A stretch of 64,000 nucleotides of DNA. Source: Ignavibacteriales bacterium (GTDB taxonomy: Bacteria; Bacteroidota; Ignavibacteria; Ignavibacteriales; Melioribacteraceae). Shown one piece after another: positions 10,050 to 18,632 of this stretch (within the stretch, counting starts at the first letter, position 1; each line of letters begins with the position of its first letter). The notes beneath the pieces are model-generated. The model had not been told where the DNA came from. It saw only the letters and a program-made list of their open reading frames with translations, and ran no database searches. Where the stretch lies: the NCBI GenBank assembly GCA_026390795.1, contig JAPLFG010000003.1, positions 2,108,001 through 2,172,000 of the forward strand, read 5' to 3'. The position numbers and the translations under genes are program-made.

Positions 10050-11060
10050 TTATTCTCCTTTTTCTTTCTTAAATAATGAAATGAATATTGAGATACTTAT
10101 GATGGATATAATAATTATTAAAGACCAGCTGATAGGAAATTTTCCACCGAAAGCTTCATTTAACCAGGCCATCTTCAATCCAACAAAGACAAGCACAACA
10201 CCAAGCCCATATTTTAGATAGCGGAACTTATGTATAACACCGGCAAGCATGAAATAAAGAGCTCTTAAACCTAGAATGGCAAATACATTTGAAGTAAATA
10301 CAATAAGCGGTTCCTTTGTAATTGCAAATATTGCGGGAACGGAGTCAACAGCAAAAATTATATCCGATACTTCGATGAAAAGAAGAGCGACCATTAAAGG
10401 TGTTGCATAAAGCATTCCCTCTTTACGTATAAAGAATTTTTGTCCTTCAATTGTTGGTGTCACCGGAAAGAATTTTCTAAACAATTTTATAACAGGATTC
10501 TTTTCCGGATCTATTGGCTTTTCCGGCGCGAAGATTATCTTAAGACCTGTTAGAATAAGAAATGCACCAAAGAAAATTACAATCCATTGATACTGAAGAA
10601 GTATGGAGCCCATTGCAATAAAGATTATGCGGAAGATTAATGCTCCGATAATTCCAAAGAATAATACTCTGTGCTGATATCTCAATGGTATTGCAAAAAA
10701 ACTGAATACGACAACAAAGACAAATATGTTATCAATTGCTAAAGTCTTTTCAACAATAAAGCCAGTAAGGAATTCAAGCCCAACTTGTTTGGCGACAGCT
10801 GCACCATCAAACCCGGGAATTGCAAGAAGGCGTGCGTCGGTTTCAAACTTCCAGCCGGCATATTTAAAGAAAAGAAAATTGAATATAAGTGCGAGGGAAA
10901 TCCAAACAATACTCCAAGTTAACGATTCTTTAAATGTTACTTCGTGGGCCTGGCGGTGAAACACACCTAAATCCAAAGCAAGCATCATTAAAACAAAGAC
11001 AATAAAACCCACATAAAACATCCAGTAATCAGCAAAAGGGAAAAGAATAATATTCTCCAT
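10050..11060 (-). CDS. TerC/Alx family integral membrane protein
   Basis: A 336-residue protein with about nine membrane segments and the TerC family pattern, including the acidic pairs in MMALDLGVF, KTLAIDNIF and FAVDSVPAI. Members are linked to tellurite resistance, to pH-responsive manganese export (Alx) and to metalation of exported proteins. The conserved in-membrane Asp residues fit metal binding. It lies 47 bases after nhaA on the same strand, with TspO before that, so a membrane or ion homeostasis operon is plausible. Transport of manganese is inferred from the family, not seen. Confidence 0.88.
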   Translation of the reverse strand: MENIILFPFADYWMFYVGFIVFVLMMLALDLGVFHRQAHEVTFKESLTWSIVWISLALIFNFLFFKYAGWKFETDARLLAIPGFDGAAVAKQVGLEFLTGFIVEKTLAIDNIFVFVVVFSFFAIPLRYQHRVLFFGIIGALIFRIIFIAMGSILLQYQWIVIFFGAFLILTGLKIIFAPEKPIDPEKNPVIKLFRKFFPVTPTIEGQKFFIRKEGMLYATPLMVALLFIEVSDIIFAVDSVPAIFAITKEPLIVFTSNVFAILGLRALYFMLAGVIHKFRYLKYGLGVVLVFVGLKMAWLNEAFGGKFPISWSLIIIISIISISIFISLFKKEKGE

Positions 11061-11107
11061 TTTTATATCTCTTTTTTTATGTTAAACTCAATATCAAAAT
11101 AATCAGT

Positions 11108-12265
11108 TCAAGAAATTTCCGTCATACTATTTTTATTTGGCAATGAAAAATGTAACCAAAGAAATCCTAATGTACCGGCTAAAACTGATGCTGCCAAAAC
11201 AGAAATTTTTGAATTAATAATTAAATTATTATCACTGAAAGCTAAAAGTGAAATAAAAATAGACATCGTAAAACCAATACCTGCAAGAAATCCAACACCT
11301 ATAAGATGTACTTTCTTTATACCTTTTGGAATAGAGCATAAGCCCAAAGCCACGCCGGTAATAGAAAAGACAAATATTCCTAAAGGCTTACCAATTAATA
11401 ATCCCAAAATAATACCGTAGCTGTTTGAATTGGCAAATGAGTTAAGATAAGATGAAGGGAAAAGAATTGCGGTATTAGCCAATGCAAAAAGAGGAAGGAT
11501 AAAAAACGCAACCGGTTTGTGCAAAAGATGCTGCAAATTATATGAAGGAGATTTTTCATTGCCATTGCCGAATGGAATTGCAAATGCTAAAAGCACTCCA
11601 GCAATTGATGGATGAATTCCCGTGTTATATAAACCAAACCACATAACGCAACCGAGTATTAGATAGACCCAGATTCTATAAAATTTAACTCTATTTAAAA
11701 TGAGCATTAATGCAAAAATAAAAACCGCTAAAGCAAAGTATGCAATTGAAAATCCTTTTGAATAGAACAACGCAATAATTAATATTGCTCCTAGGTCATC
11801 TATGATTGCCAACGCTGTTAGAAATACTTTAAGATAGGTTGGAACCCGTTTGCCTAATAAAGAAAGTATCCCTAAAGAAAAGGCAATATCGGTTGCCATA
11901 GGAATGCCAAAACCTTTATGATAAGCAGTGTTTTGATTTAACAAGAAGTGAATTAAAAATGGGAATAGCATTCCGCCGGCTGCAGCAAAAATTGGCAGTA
12001 AAGATTTTTTAATATTTGATAACTCGCCGATGTAAATTTCCCTCTCAATTTCTAAGCCGACAAGAAGAAAAAATATTGTCATTAATCCGTCATTTACCCA
12101 GAACTCTACAGATTTAGAGAAAACATCACTATGCCAGATTTGCAGATACCCTTGCCCAAAATTTGAGTTTGTAATTAAAATTGATATTATGCTGCAAAGC
12201 AATAAAACTATGCCAACAGATTTTTGACTATTAAAAAATTCCTTAAATAATTTTGTCAGTTTCAT
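11108..12265 (-). CDS. nhaA: Na+/H+ antiporter NhaA
   Basis: A full-length antiporter (385 residues) with the NhaA hallmarks: the adjacent aspartates in AIIDDLGAIL, the pair VNDGLMTIFFLLVGLEIER near the N-terminus and GIHPSIAGVLLAFAIP in the middle. It exchanges sodium for protons across the inner membrane. It sits 44 bases downstream of tspO and 47 upstream of terC. Nothing is missing compared with the family. Confidence 0.95.
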   Translation of the reverse strand: MKLTKLFKEFFNSQKSVGIVLLLCSIISILITNSNFGQGYLQIWHSDVFSKSVEFWVNDGLMTIFFLLVGLEIEREIYIGELSNIKKSLLPIFAAAGGMLFPFLIHFLLNQNTAYHKGFGIPMATDIAFSLGILSLLGKRVPTYLKVFLTALAIIDDLGAILIIALFYSKGFSIAYFALAVFIFALMLILNRVKFYRIWVYLILGCVMWFGLYNTGIHPSIAGVLLAFAIPFGNGNEKSPSYNLQHLLHKPVAFFILPLFALANTAILFPSSYLNSFANSNSYGIILGLLIGKPLGIFVFSITGVALGLCSIPKGIKKVHLIGVGFLAGIGFTMSIFISLLAFSDNNLIINSKISVLAASVLAGTLGFLWLHFSLPNKNSMTEIS

Positions 12266-12309
12266 AATTTTATTTATTTGTATTTATCGGTAGTAATTTC
12301 ATAAAATTT

Positions 12310-12783
12310 TTAATTTAAGAAATAATAACCGGCATTTAGAATAGTTGCAAAACTTACCCAGAGCAAGTAGGGAATATTCAAATAAGCGGCAGCCGGTTTT
12401 ATTTTACAAAACAGATAAATCATTGCAGCAATGCTAATCCATAAAAGAATAATTTCTACAAGTGCAGTCCCAATTAAATTGAAATAGAAGAATAGGAAAC
12501 TCCATGAAAAGTTTAAGAGCATTTGAATTGAGAAAACCTTGATAGCCAAGTTTCTCTCTTTCGAAGCCGCCTCTTTCCAAATAAGGAAGAATGAAATTCC
12601 TAAAAGAATGTATAGAGAAGTCCATACCGGACCGAAAACCCAATTTGGAGGATTGAAGGAGGGTCTATTTAATGACGCATACCATGTCGGGACTGCTTGA
12701 GAAGTAAACATTCCTGCTACAGCACCAACGGATAGAGGCAATAATAATGATACTGCCAGTTTAATAATGTTCGATCTATTCAT
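12310..12783 (-). CDS. tspO: TspO/MBR family tryptophan-rich membrane protein
   Basis: A 157-residue, five-helix protein with the family block WYASLNRPSFNPPNWVFGPVWT and Trp-rich helices. TspO proteins bind porphyrins and are linked to light, oxygen and oxidative-stress responses in bacteria. It lies 30 bases downstream of an outer-membrane barrel gene and a few kilobases from the carH photoreceptor locus. A link to light response is attractive, but the intervening promoter gap at 13.6 kb suggests a separate transcript. Confidence 0.93.
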   Translation of the reverse strand: MNRSNIIKLAVSLLLPLSVGAVAGMFTSQAVPTWYASLNRPSFNPPNWVFGPVWTSLYILLGISFFLIWKEAASKERNLAIKVFSIQMLLNFSWSFLFFYFNLIGTALVEIILLWISIAAMIYLFCKIKPAAAYLNIPYLLWVSFATILNAGYYFLN

Positions 12784-12813
12784 AATAAATACTTCTCTTT
12801 TCTTTAAATTATT

Positions 12814-13563
12814 TTAAAATGTATAAGATATACCAACGGATAAGTAATGTAGTAAGGCAAAATTGTATACTTCATCATTATCTGCACCTCCTTCAAGAAT
12901 ACGATACCCGCCTTTAATTCCAATCTGTTTGGAAAGTTTATATGATGCGGCGAAAAGAACGTCAACTGCTCTTCCCTGTTTAGCCGCTAGGGCATCACCT
13001 TCTAAAAGAATACCCAAGTCTTCAGTACCGTGCCAAAGCAATCTGAAATTGATGATTGGGACAAAACCAACATTGTATTTCTCGGAAGATATTCCTGGAG
13101 ACGAAAGCGCAATTCCAGCATCCCTAATTTTAGCTGTAAATCCTAAACCAAATTCGATGTTAGGGTTTTGTACAAAATCGTAACGGTACGTTAACCTGTA
13201 CGAATTAAATTTATATAAACCACTTAAATCTTTATTTGCTAAAAATACCTTTCCGGCAAAGTTAACATCTTTATTTAATCGTCCTTCCGATTTTACAGTT
13301 AAAGGGGCGTATAATAAAGATAAAGTATGAGCAGAACTAAAAGTATAATTGAGTTTTATCCTGTAAAAAATATCAGAGCCTGGCTTCAAATCATCTTTTA
13401 AGGAAATAAATGTGCCTTCATTGCCCGGGATGCGTACGTCATTATATCCGGTGCTCACAAGACCGGTTTCAACTTCCAAACTTACTTGGGCATTTAAGGA
13501 TGCTGTTAGACAAACACTCATTAATAAAATTAATGATGCTGTAAGTGAAATTCTCTTTTCCAT
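12814..13563 (-). CDS. Outer-membrane beta-barrel protein, unknown function
   Basis: A signal peptide (about residues 1-25, ending LNAQ) is followed by alternating hydrophobic and polar strands with aromatic girdles and a final strand HYLSVGISYTF ending in Phe. This is the usual layout of small outer-membrane barrels (249 residues). No channel or enzyme family is recognised. It is the first gene of the run with tspO, nhaA and terC. Confidence 0.65.
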   Translation of the reverse strand: MEKRISLTASLILLMSVCLTASLNAQVSLEVETGLVSTGYNDVRIPGNEGTFISLKDDLKPGSDIFYRIKLNYTFSSAHTLSLLYAPLTVKSEGRLNKDVNFAGKVFLANKDLSGLYKFNSYRLTYRYDFVQNPNIEFGLGFTAKIRDAGIALSSPGISSEKYNVGFVPIINFRLLWHGTEDLGILLEGDALAAKQGRAVDVLFAASYKLSKQIGIKGGYRILEGGADNDEVYNFALLHYLSVGISYTF

Positions 13564-13718
13564 TTTTTATAAATCCGTTTTAGTTTTCAATACGCCCTTT
13601 ATTATAATCAACAAATACTGTTTTATATGGTTGAAAAAGTTTTGAATATTATATCCTTCACATAATAATTTAATTTTTCTCGGTCCATGTGTAACCATAT
13701 TATTTTATGTGTTCTTAA
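13564..13718 (-). promoter_or_regulatory. Likely promoter region for the OMP-tspO-nhaA-terC run
   Basis: The 155-base gap separates the CIA30 gene from the outer-membrane protein gene. On the minus strand a perfect TATAAT lies at about 13608-13613, some 45 bases before the start codon. No convincing -35 box was found, and the TATACA repeats seen near carH are absent here. Confidence 0.35.
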
Positions 13719-14273
13719 TCAGAAAAGTTTTATAAAATCAATTTCTACTTTGAATGATCCTTCCTGCTTCTCTCCAATTAGAAATGAGATTTCCTTTATT
13801 TCGTCCAAAGGTAATTGTGGATTGGAGTGGATCTGCTTTCCATAATAATAGAGGGCAAAACTTATAAAATGAATTTTTAAGGTTATCCATTCGTCATTTA
13901 CGGTTTGGAAATTAGAAGTATAAAATGAGCCGGTAAAATATGAAGTCTCTTTCATTGATATGCTGTACTGCTTTCCATCTCCTTTAATACGTATTTCAAT
14001 GCCAGAATATTTTTCGAATTTATAATCTTTTATAGGACTTCTTAAAGATGCAAAGCCGCCGTTATTCTTAAGAGAAACATTACCACTGAAAAAGATTTTA
14101 CCTTCATCATTTACACTAACTGCTGAAGAACTTAATCCTCCCATTACACTATCGTTAACGATACGCCATTTGCCATCACTTTTCATTATAGAGTTATTTA
14201 GAAGTGTTGCAGAATTGAACTGAGCAGAAATAGTTAACATCAGTGCTGAAACCATATTCATCAGTATAATCAT
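13719..14273 (-). CDS. CIA30-domain protein
   Basis: A hydrophobic N-terminus (possible signal or anchor) is followed by a CIA30-type jelly-roll domain: WRIVNDSVMGGLS, GGFASLRSP, GIEIRIKGDGKQYSIS, and a closing segment with SFLIGEKQEGSFKVEID. The name comes from a mitochondrial complex I assembly factor. Bacterial forms often accompany SDR/DUF2867 proteins, as here, where the start codon overlaps the stop of the preceding gene by one base. It is the last gene of the carH operon. The biochemical role is unknown. Confidence 0.8.
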   Translation of the reverse strand: MIILMNMVSALMLTISAQFNSATLLNNSIMKSDGKWRIVNDSVMGGLSSSAVSVNDEGKIFFSGNVSLKNNGGFASLRSPIKDYKFEKYSGIEIRIKGDGKQYSISMKETSYFTGSFYTSNFQTVNDEWITLKIHFISFALYYYGKQIHSNPQLPLDEIKEISFLIGEKQEGSFKVEIDFIKLF

Positions 14274-15727
14274 TATGATTTATATTCCTTATAGCTTTTT
14301 ATATTTCTCGCCATTCCATTAAAAACAAAATAGTGAATAGGTAAAACTGAATACCAATACAACCTTCCCCATAAACCACGAGGACGGAATGTTGCTGTCT
14401 GCTGAAGAAAAAGTTTTCTCTGTCTTTCGATAATCTTAAATTCGAGCCACGCCTCGCCTGGTAATTTCATCTCGGCGTAAAGCAAAAGACGCATGTTAAG
14501 TTTATCGGCTACTATTACACGCCAGAAATCAAGTGTATCTCCTGAATTAATTGTTTCAGAATTTGTTCTTCCTCTTCTTAAACCAACGCCTCCGAAAAGT
14601 TTATCTATAAATCCACGCAAATGCCATAACCAATTTCCATAATACCAACCACGCTCCCCGCCAATTGACCAGATGTTTTTCAAAACATTTTCAACATCAC
14701 ACAAAATTTCCTTCTCACGTTTATCAAAGAAACAGCCGTGAATGGGAACATCCAAATGTCCCTGCAAGGAATTTCCACCGGAACTTGATACAAGAGAATC
14801 TTTCCAGCTAGATACAACTGAATTATTATCAATCTTTTCAAATGCCATCTTTACTGCATCTTTGTACGATATCAATTTTATTTTCAACAGTTTTATAAGG
14901 TCATCATCTTTGGCGATTATCTCAATTTTCATACTGTTAACAAGATTAACAGCTAACTTGTAAGAAGTTGCAGTTACAAAATAAAGCCAATAAGAGGACA
15001 GGCGGGGAGTCATTACCGGCACAGCTATTATTAATCTTTTTAATCCTCGCACTTCGGCAAACTGCAATAACATTTCTTTATAAGTAATTATATCCGGTCC
15101 GCCAATATCGAAGGCGGCATTAAAAGTTTTTTCATTTAACAGAACTCCAGTTAGGCACTCAACAACATTTCTAATTGCGATTGGCTGATGTTTGGTTCTT
15201 AACCACTTTGGCGCAATCATTACGGGAAGTTTTTCCACAAGGTCACGAATAATTTCAAATGAAGCACTGCCTGAGCCAACAATTATTCCTGCCTTGAGAA
15301 TAGTCACGGGCACTTTTCCTTTTCTAAGAATATCTTCAACATTTTTTCTCGAAGCCAAATGTCGCGAAAGTTTATTTTCGTTTGTTATCCCGCTAAGAAA
15401 TATTATTTGCTTTGCTGTTGTCTGTTCTATCAGATTCAAAAAATTACGCGCCGATGTTTCCTCCAACCTTTCAAAATCATTTATTCCCGAGCTCATTGAA
15501 TGAATGAGATAGTATGCGGCATCAATTCCATCTAATGATTCATTATATTTTATTTCGTTTAGAAAGTCAGCCTCGAAGAGAGAAATATTAGGATGAGCAA
15601 AAAGTCCCTCTTTTGGAAATCTATTTTTATCGCGAACACTGCAAATTACAGTGTGCCCTTGTTCAAGTAGAACTGGTAAAATGCGCTTACCTATGTACCC
15701 TGTTGCACCAGTTAATAGAATTTTCAT
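14273..15727 (-). CDS. NAD(P)-binding SDR with C-terminal DUF2867 domain
   Basis: The N-terminal Rossmann fold has the nucleotide motif TGATGYIG (residues 7-14) and an extended or atypical SDR body to about residue 290. The C-terminal 170 residues match the DUF2867 type (RGWYYGNWLWHLRGFIDKLFGG, WRVIVADKLNMRLLLYAEMK, FRPRGLWGRLYWYSVLPIH). Such two-domain proteins are often found near light- or singlet-oxygen-regulated lipid genes. Here it lies between SRPBCC and CIA30 genes in the carH operon. It is probably a cytoplasmic or membrane-associated oxidoreductase; the substrate is unknown. Confidence 0.85.
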   Translation of the reverse strand: MKILLTGATGYIGKRILPVLLEQGHTVICSVRDKNRFPKEGLFAHPNISLFEADFLNEIKYNESLDGIDAAYYLIHSMSSGINDFERLEETSARNFLNLIEQTTAKQIIFLSGITNENKLSRHLASRKNVEDILRKGKVPVTILKAGIIVGSGSASFEIIRDLVEKLPVMIAPKWLRTKHQPIAIRNVVECLTGVLLNEKTFNAAFDIGGPDIITYKEMLLQFAEVRGLKRLIIAVPVMTPRLSSYWLYFVTATSYKLAVNLVNSMKIEIIAKDDDLIKLLKIKLISYKDAVKMAFEKIDNNSVVSSWKDSLVSSSGGNSLQGHLDVPIHGCFFDKREKEILCDVENVLKNIWSIGGERGWYYGNWLWHLRGFIDKLFGGVGLRRGRTNSETINSGDTLDFWRVIVADKLNMRLLLYAEMKLPGEAWLEFKIIERQRKLFLQQTATFRPRGLWGRLYWYSVLPIHYFVFNGMARNIKSYKEYKS

Positions 15728-15766
15728 GTTATCTCATTTTATCTTTATTAAAAAATACAGCCAGTA

Positions 15767-16219
15767 TTACTTGAAGAATGTTTCCAAATAATTTTTGCGG
15801 TATCTAAATATTTTATCTAATCTCGCTCCAATAAATATTGAATTTGCCAATCTCCCTAAAAATCCCAACGGTATTGCATAGTGAACAATATCTTGAACTT
15901 CCATACCGTTCTCAACTTCTTTAAACAAGTGTTGATGGTGCCAGAATTTGTATGGTCCAAATCTTTGTTCATCCACAAAATAATTACCATAAGTACGAGT
16001 TATTTCTGTTACCCAGTTGATTTTTATTCCTGGCAACAATTTGATACGGTAGATTATTATCTGCCCTTCATACATTGCGGGAGGTAATTCAGATTTAATT
16101 TCGAAATCCATATCCGGTGGAGTAATTTTCTGTAAATTCTTTGGATTCGAAAAAAACTTCCAGCATTCTGTTCTCGTTATTGGTAAAATTTGTTTTCGGT
16201 CTATTCTATATATCTTCAC
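15767..16219 (-). CDS. SRPBCC-fold protein (polyketide cyclase/lipid-binding type)
   Basis: A 150-residue helix-grip protein without a signal peptide. The pattern TECWKFFSNPKNLQKITPPDM and the strands ending in WVTEI and VQDIVHYAIPLG are typical of SRPBCC proteins annotated as cell-division-inhibitor- or cyclase-like. They bind hydrophobic ligands in a deep pocket. It sits two bases after the DUF1295 gene and 39 before the SDR gene, so it is probably co-translated. A lipid or isoprenoid ligand is inferred from the neighbours. Confidence 0.78.
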   Translation of the reverse strand: MKIYRIDRKQILPITRTECWKFFSNPKNLQKITPPDMDFEIKSELPPAMYEGQIIIYRIKLLPGIKINWVTEITRTYGNYFVDEQRFGPYKFWHHQHLFKEVENGMEVQDIVHYAIPLGFLGRLANSIFIGARLDKIFRYRKNYLETFFK

Positions 16220-16221
16220 TA

Positions 16222-16995
16222 CTATCCCTTCTTTCCGACAAGTGGAACGAACATCGGAGTGATCTTCTTATAATCTTCCCACTCTTTATTGCCCTCATAT
16301 TTTTTTTCGAGCAGCGGGACACCTGAAACAAAAACAAGCAATAGATTCAATATTAATGTTCCAACAAAGGAAATTATCCATAAGTCGGAACCGATAGTAA
16401 AGATGCTAATTCCCCACCACAGCACTGCTTCACCAAAGTAATTCGGGTGGCGTGTAAATTTCCAAAGGCCGGATTTAATAATCCTTCCTTTGTTCTTAGG
16501 GTTTCTCTTGAAGCAATACATTTGAAAATCGCCAATGCTTTCAAAGAGAAGTCCAAATAAATAAATTAACACACCAATAAATGAAAACAGATTTAGCTCG
16601 TCGTTGTTACTGCTAAATTCAACCATTATTGGAAGTGCGATGAAGATCATTATTAGTCCTTGCAGGAGAAATACTTTTACGAAGGCATAGAGAACTGCGT
16701 TTTTGCCCCAATCTTTTCTCCATTGAGCATATCTAAAATCTTCACCTTTACCGCGGGCTCTAATGAAAATATGAAGTGATAATCTTACACCCCAAACCAA
16801 GATCATTGCTGTGAGAACAATTTCTTTTAGATCAGCAGAGTCTTTGGTAAAAAGTAAAACAGAAGTGATTAGAATAAAACCAATACCCCAGCCGATATCA
16901 ACTATAGAATTGTTTTTCAGTAGTTGAGCTAAGATGAACATTAAAATCATAAATGACAAAACTGTTACTGCGGATAAAGCTATTATATGAAACAT
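16222..16995 (-). CDS. DUF1295 membrane protein, steroid 5-alpha-reductase/ICMT-like fold
   Basis: A 257-residue multi-pass membrane protein. The C-terminal block with SGLWKFTRHPNYFGE and VPLLEKKYEGNKEWEDYKK is the signature shared by DUF1295, steroid 5-alpha reductases and isoprenylcysteine methyltransferases. These enzymes act on lipid-like substrates with NADPH or SAM. It lies nine bases downstream of the glutathione peroxidase gene and two upstream of the SRPBCC gene, inside the carH operon. A reductase role in fatty acyl or isoprenoid metabolism is inferred. Confidence 0.85.
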   Translation of the reverse strand: MFHIIALSAVTVLSFMILMFILAQLLKNNSIVDIGWGIGFILITSVLLFTKDSADLKEIVLTAMILVWGVRLSLHIFIRARGKGEDFRYAQWRKDWGKNAVLYAFVKVFLLQGLIMIFIALPIMVEFSSNNDELNLFSFIGVLIYLFGLLFESIGDFQMYCFKRNPKNKGRIIKSGLWKFTRHPNYFGEAVLWWGISIFTIGSDLWIISFVGTLILNLLLVFVSGVPLLEKKYEGNKEWEDYKKITPMFVPLVGKKG

Positions 16996-17004
16996 GTATA
17001 ACCC

Positions 17005-17496
17005 TTATAAAATATTTTCAATATAGTTTTCTAAACTGATTGGATCCTTTGCGGGACTAAATCTTTTTACAACACTTCCTTGTCGGTCAACCAAAAATTT
17101 TGTGAAATTCCATCTAATTTTCTTGAACAAAAATCCGGATGATTTTGCTTTGAGAAATATGAATAGTGGATGAGCGTTCTCACCATTTACTTCAACTTTA
17201 GAAAACATGGGAAATGTAACACCATAATTCAAACTGCAAAAAGATTTTATCTCTTCATCAGTTCCGGGATCTTGTTCCCCAAATTGATTGCATGGAAAAC
17301 CGAGCACAGAGAATCCTTTATCGGAATATTTATCGTATAACTTTTGAAGAGATTCGAATTGAGGCGTAAAGCCGCATTTGCTAGCTGTGTTAACTATTAA
17401 CAATACTTTACCTTGATAATCAGATAGCTGAATTTCTTTCCCGTTCATAGACTTAACTGCAACGCTGTAAATAGATTCAATCATTGTTGTACTCAT
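17005..17496 (-). CDS. Glutathione peroxidase family peroxidase
   Basis: A 163-residue thioredoxin-fold peroxidase with the motifs NTASKCGFTPQ (active Cys), LGFPCNQFGEQDPG (Gln) and WNFTKFLVDRQG (Trp and Asn). A Cys replaces selenocysteine, so it likely works with thioredoxin as a lipid- or organic-hydroperoxide reductase. The start overlaps the end of carH by 20 bases, which indicates co-expression with the photoreceptor and fits defence against light-driven lipid peroxidation. Confidence 0.93.
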   Translation of the reverse strand: MSTTMIESIYSVAVKSMNGKEIQLSDYQGKVLLIVNTASKCGFTPQFESLQKLYDKYSDKGFSVLGFPCNQFGEQDPGTDEEIKSFCSLNYGVTFPMFSKVEVNGENAHPLFIFLKAKSSGFLFKKIRWNFTKFLVDRQGSVVKRFSPAKDPISLENYIENIL

Positions 17497-18433
17497 TATT
17501 AGGGTTAATCTGCTTTCTTATTGACATCAGGATTTCTCTGAAATGATTAGGGGAATCGGTGGTGAGAATATCCAATTCTGATAAAGTATTTTTGTAACCA
17601 ATTACACCATTGCCGCTTGCAAAAATGAATACTTTATCGCCAACCATCTCTCGTAATTTTCTTAGCTGAATATTTAGGGAAAGGTCATCAGCAGGATATA
17701 CGATACTCAAATAAAGAGTGCGGGCTTTTAATTGTATGACTGCTGCAGCAATATCTTCTGCAGGTAAACTAGCGCCGAGATATGTTGTCCTCCATCCATC
17801 TGAAGAGGCAAGTGAAGAACCAATCAAAGCCCCAACCTCGTGATATTGTCCCTCGGGAGTTGTAATAATAATTCTTGGTGCATTATCATGGATTTGAAAT
17901 CCATCTGTTATAGTATTGAGAAATTTTATTATGACTGCGCTTGTAAAATGTTCATGAGATACTCTGAGCATTCCGCTCTCCCAATATTTTCCAATCTTGA
18001 ACATTAATGGCAGCAAAATATTTTCGATTAAATCAGGACGGCTGTATTTTACCGAAGCATCGTTCAGAAGCGATACTAATTGTCTATCATCAAAACTTCT
18101 GATAACCTCAATACAATTATTAACAATTCGATCCTCCTCGGACAACTCGCTGTCTATTGCTGATTTATTTTCGGAAGATTTTGTTAAATCAACTTTAAGA
18201 AGCATCTCTGTAAGAACCGGGATTGATAAACCGGCAAGATTGCCAATGCTGTGCCCATGCTTAGTTAATTTTTTCAGCAGAACTAATTTTTCGATATCTG
18301 AATCGGAATAAAGACGTCTGTTGCTTTCCGTTCTGTTGGGATTAACAGCAGAATATCTACCTTCCCAGGATCTGATGGACAATTCCGATACTCCGGATAA
18401 TTTGGCGGCAATTTTAATATTGTAGTTGCTCAA
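17477..18433 (-). CDS. carH: CarH/LitR-type B12-dependent photoreceptor repressor
   Basis: A MerR-type helix-turn-helix (about residues 1-70, KIAAKLSGVSELSIRSWEGRY) is followed by a four-helix bundle and a Rossmann B12-binding domain. The bundle has W151-x9-E161-H162, the motif that in CarH caps the upper face of adenosylcobalamin. His198 in QYHEVG is the expected lower ligand, with Gln in place of the usual Asp/Glu two residues before it. Known family members bind DNA as tetramers in the dark and fall apart in light. I choose TTG at 18433, since AGGA lies eight bases upstream and the protein then begins MSNYNIKIAAK like homologues. The ATG at 18472 lies inside the TATACA repeats. Repeats upstream suggest autoregulation. 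Confidence 0.9.
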   Translation of the reverse strand: MSNYNIKIAAKLSGVSELSIRSWEGRYSAVNPNRTESNRRLYSDSDIEKLVLLKKLTKHGHSIGNLAGLSIPVLTEMLLKVDLTKSSENKSAIDSELSEEDRIVNNCIEVIRSFDDRQLVSLLNDASVKYSRPDLIENILLPLMFKIGKYWESGMLRVSHEHFTSAVIIKFLNTITDGFQIHDNAPRIIITTPEGQYHEVGALIGSSLASSDGWRTTYLGASLPAEDIAAAVIQLKARTLYLSIVYPADDLSLNIQLRKLREMVGDKVFIFASGNGVIGYKNTLSELDILTTDSPNHFREILMSIRKQINPNNEYNND

Positions 18434-18452
18434 TTCCAGATTCCTTTCTAAT

Positions 18453-18471
18453 ATTATACAAATATTATACA
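18453..18471. promoter_or_regulatory. Predicted CarH operator A: two 11-bp direct repeats
   Basis: TATACA occurs at 18455-18460 and again at 18466-18471, exactly 11 bases apart, within the longer match ATTATACA. Thermus CarH is known to bind tandem 11-bp repeats of the form nnTnTACAnn, which both copies fit. Read on the minus strand each copy is TGTATAAT, so the repeats overlap -10-like boxes 20-40 bases before the carH start. This would suit dark autorepression. Confidence 0.75.
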
Positions 18472-18568
18472 TGTTTGAATTTATAACGCGTAATAAACAG
18501 TTTTAGTTCCGAAATAGCAAGATATTTCACATAAAAATAAAAATATATGCAAATTGAACTTTTCTTTT

Positions 18569-18585
18569 TATACAAAAGTTATACA
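18569..18585. promoter_or_regulatory. Predicted CarH operator B: two 11-bp direct repeats
   Basis: TATACA occurs at 18569-18574 and 18580-18585, again with an 11-base period and within TTATACAA. The orientation is the same as operator A. It lies about 50 bases before the desaturase start. TTGAAC at 18554-18559 may be a -35 box whose -10 region would fall on the second repeat. This places the plus-strand lipid operon under the same predicted light control. Confidence 0.72.
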
Positions 18586-18632
18586 AGGGTAACTGAAGAT
18601 ATTTTAAGTAATTGTTACTAAAAGGTGTAAAA

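Noticed and set aside
18434-18472. ATG start for CarH at 18472
   Set aside because: It lies inside the TATACA repeats and -10-like boxes, and the added residues do not fit the family N-terminus. TTG at 18433 has a better ribosome site.
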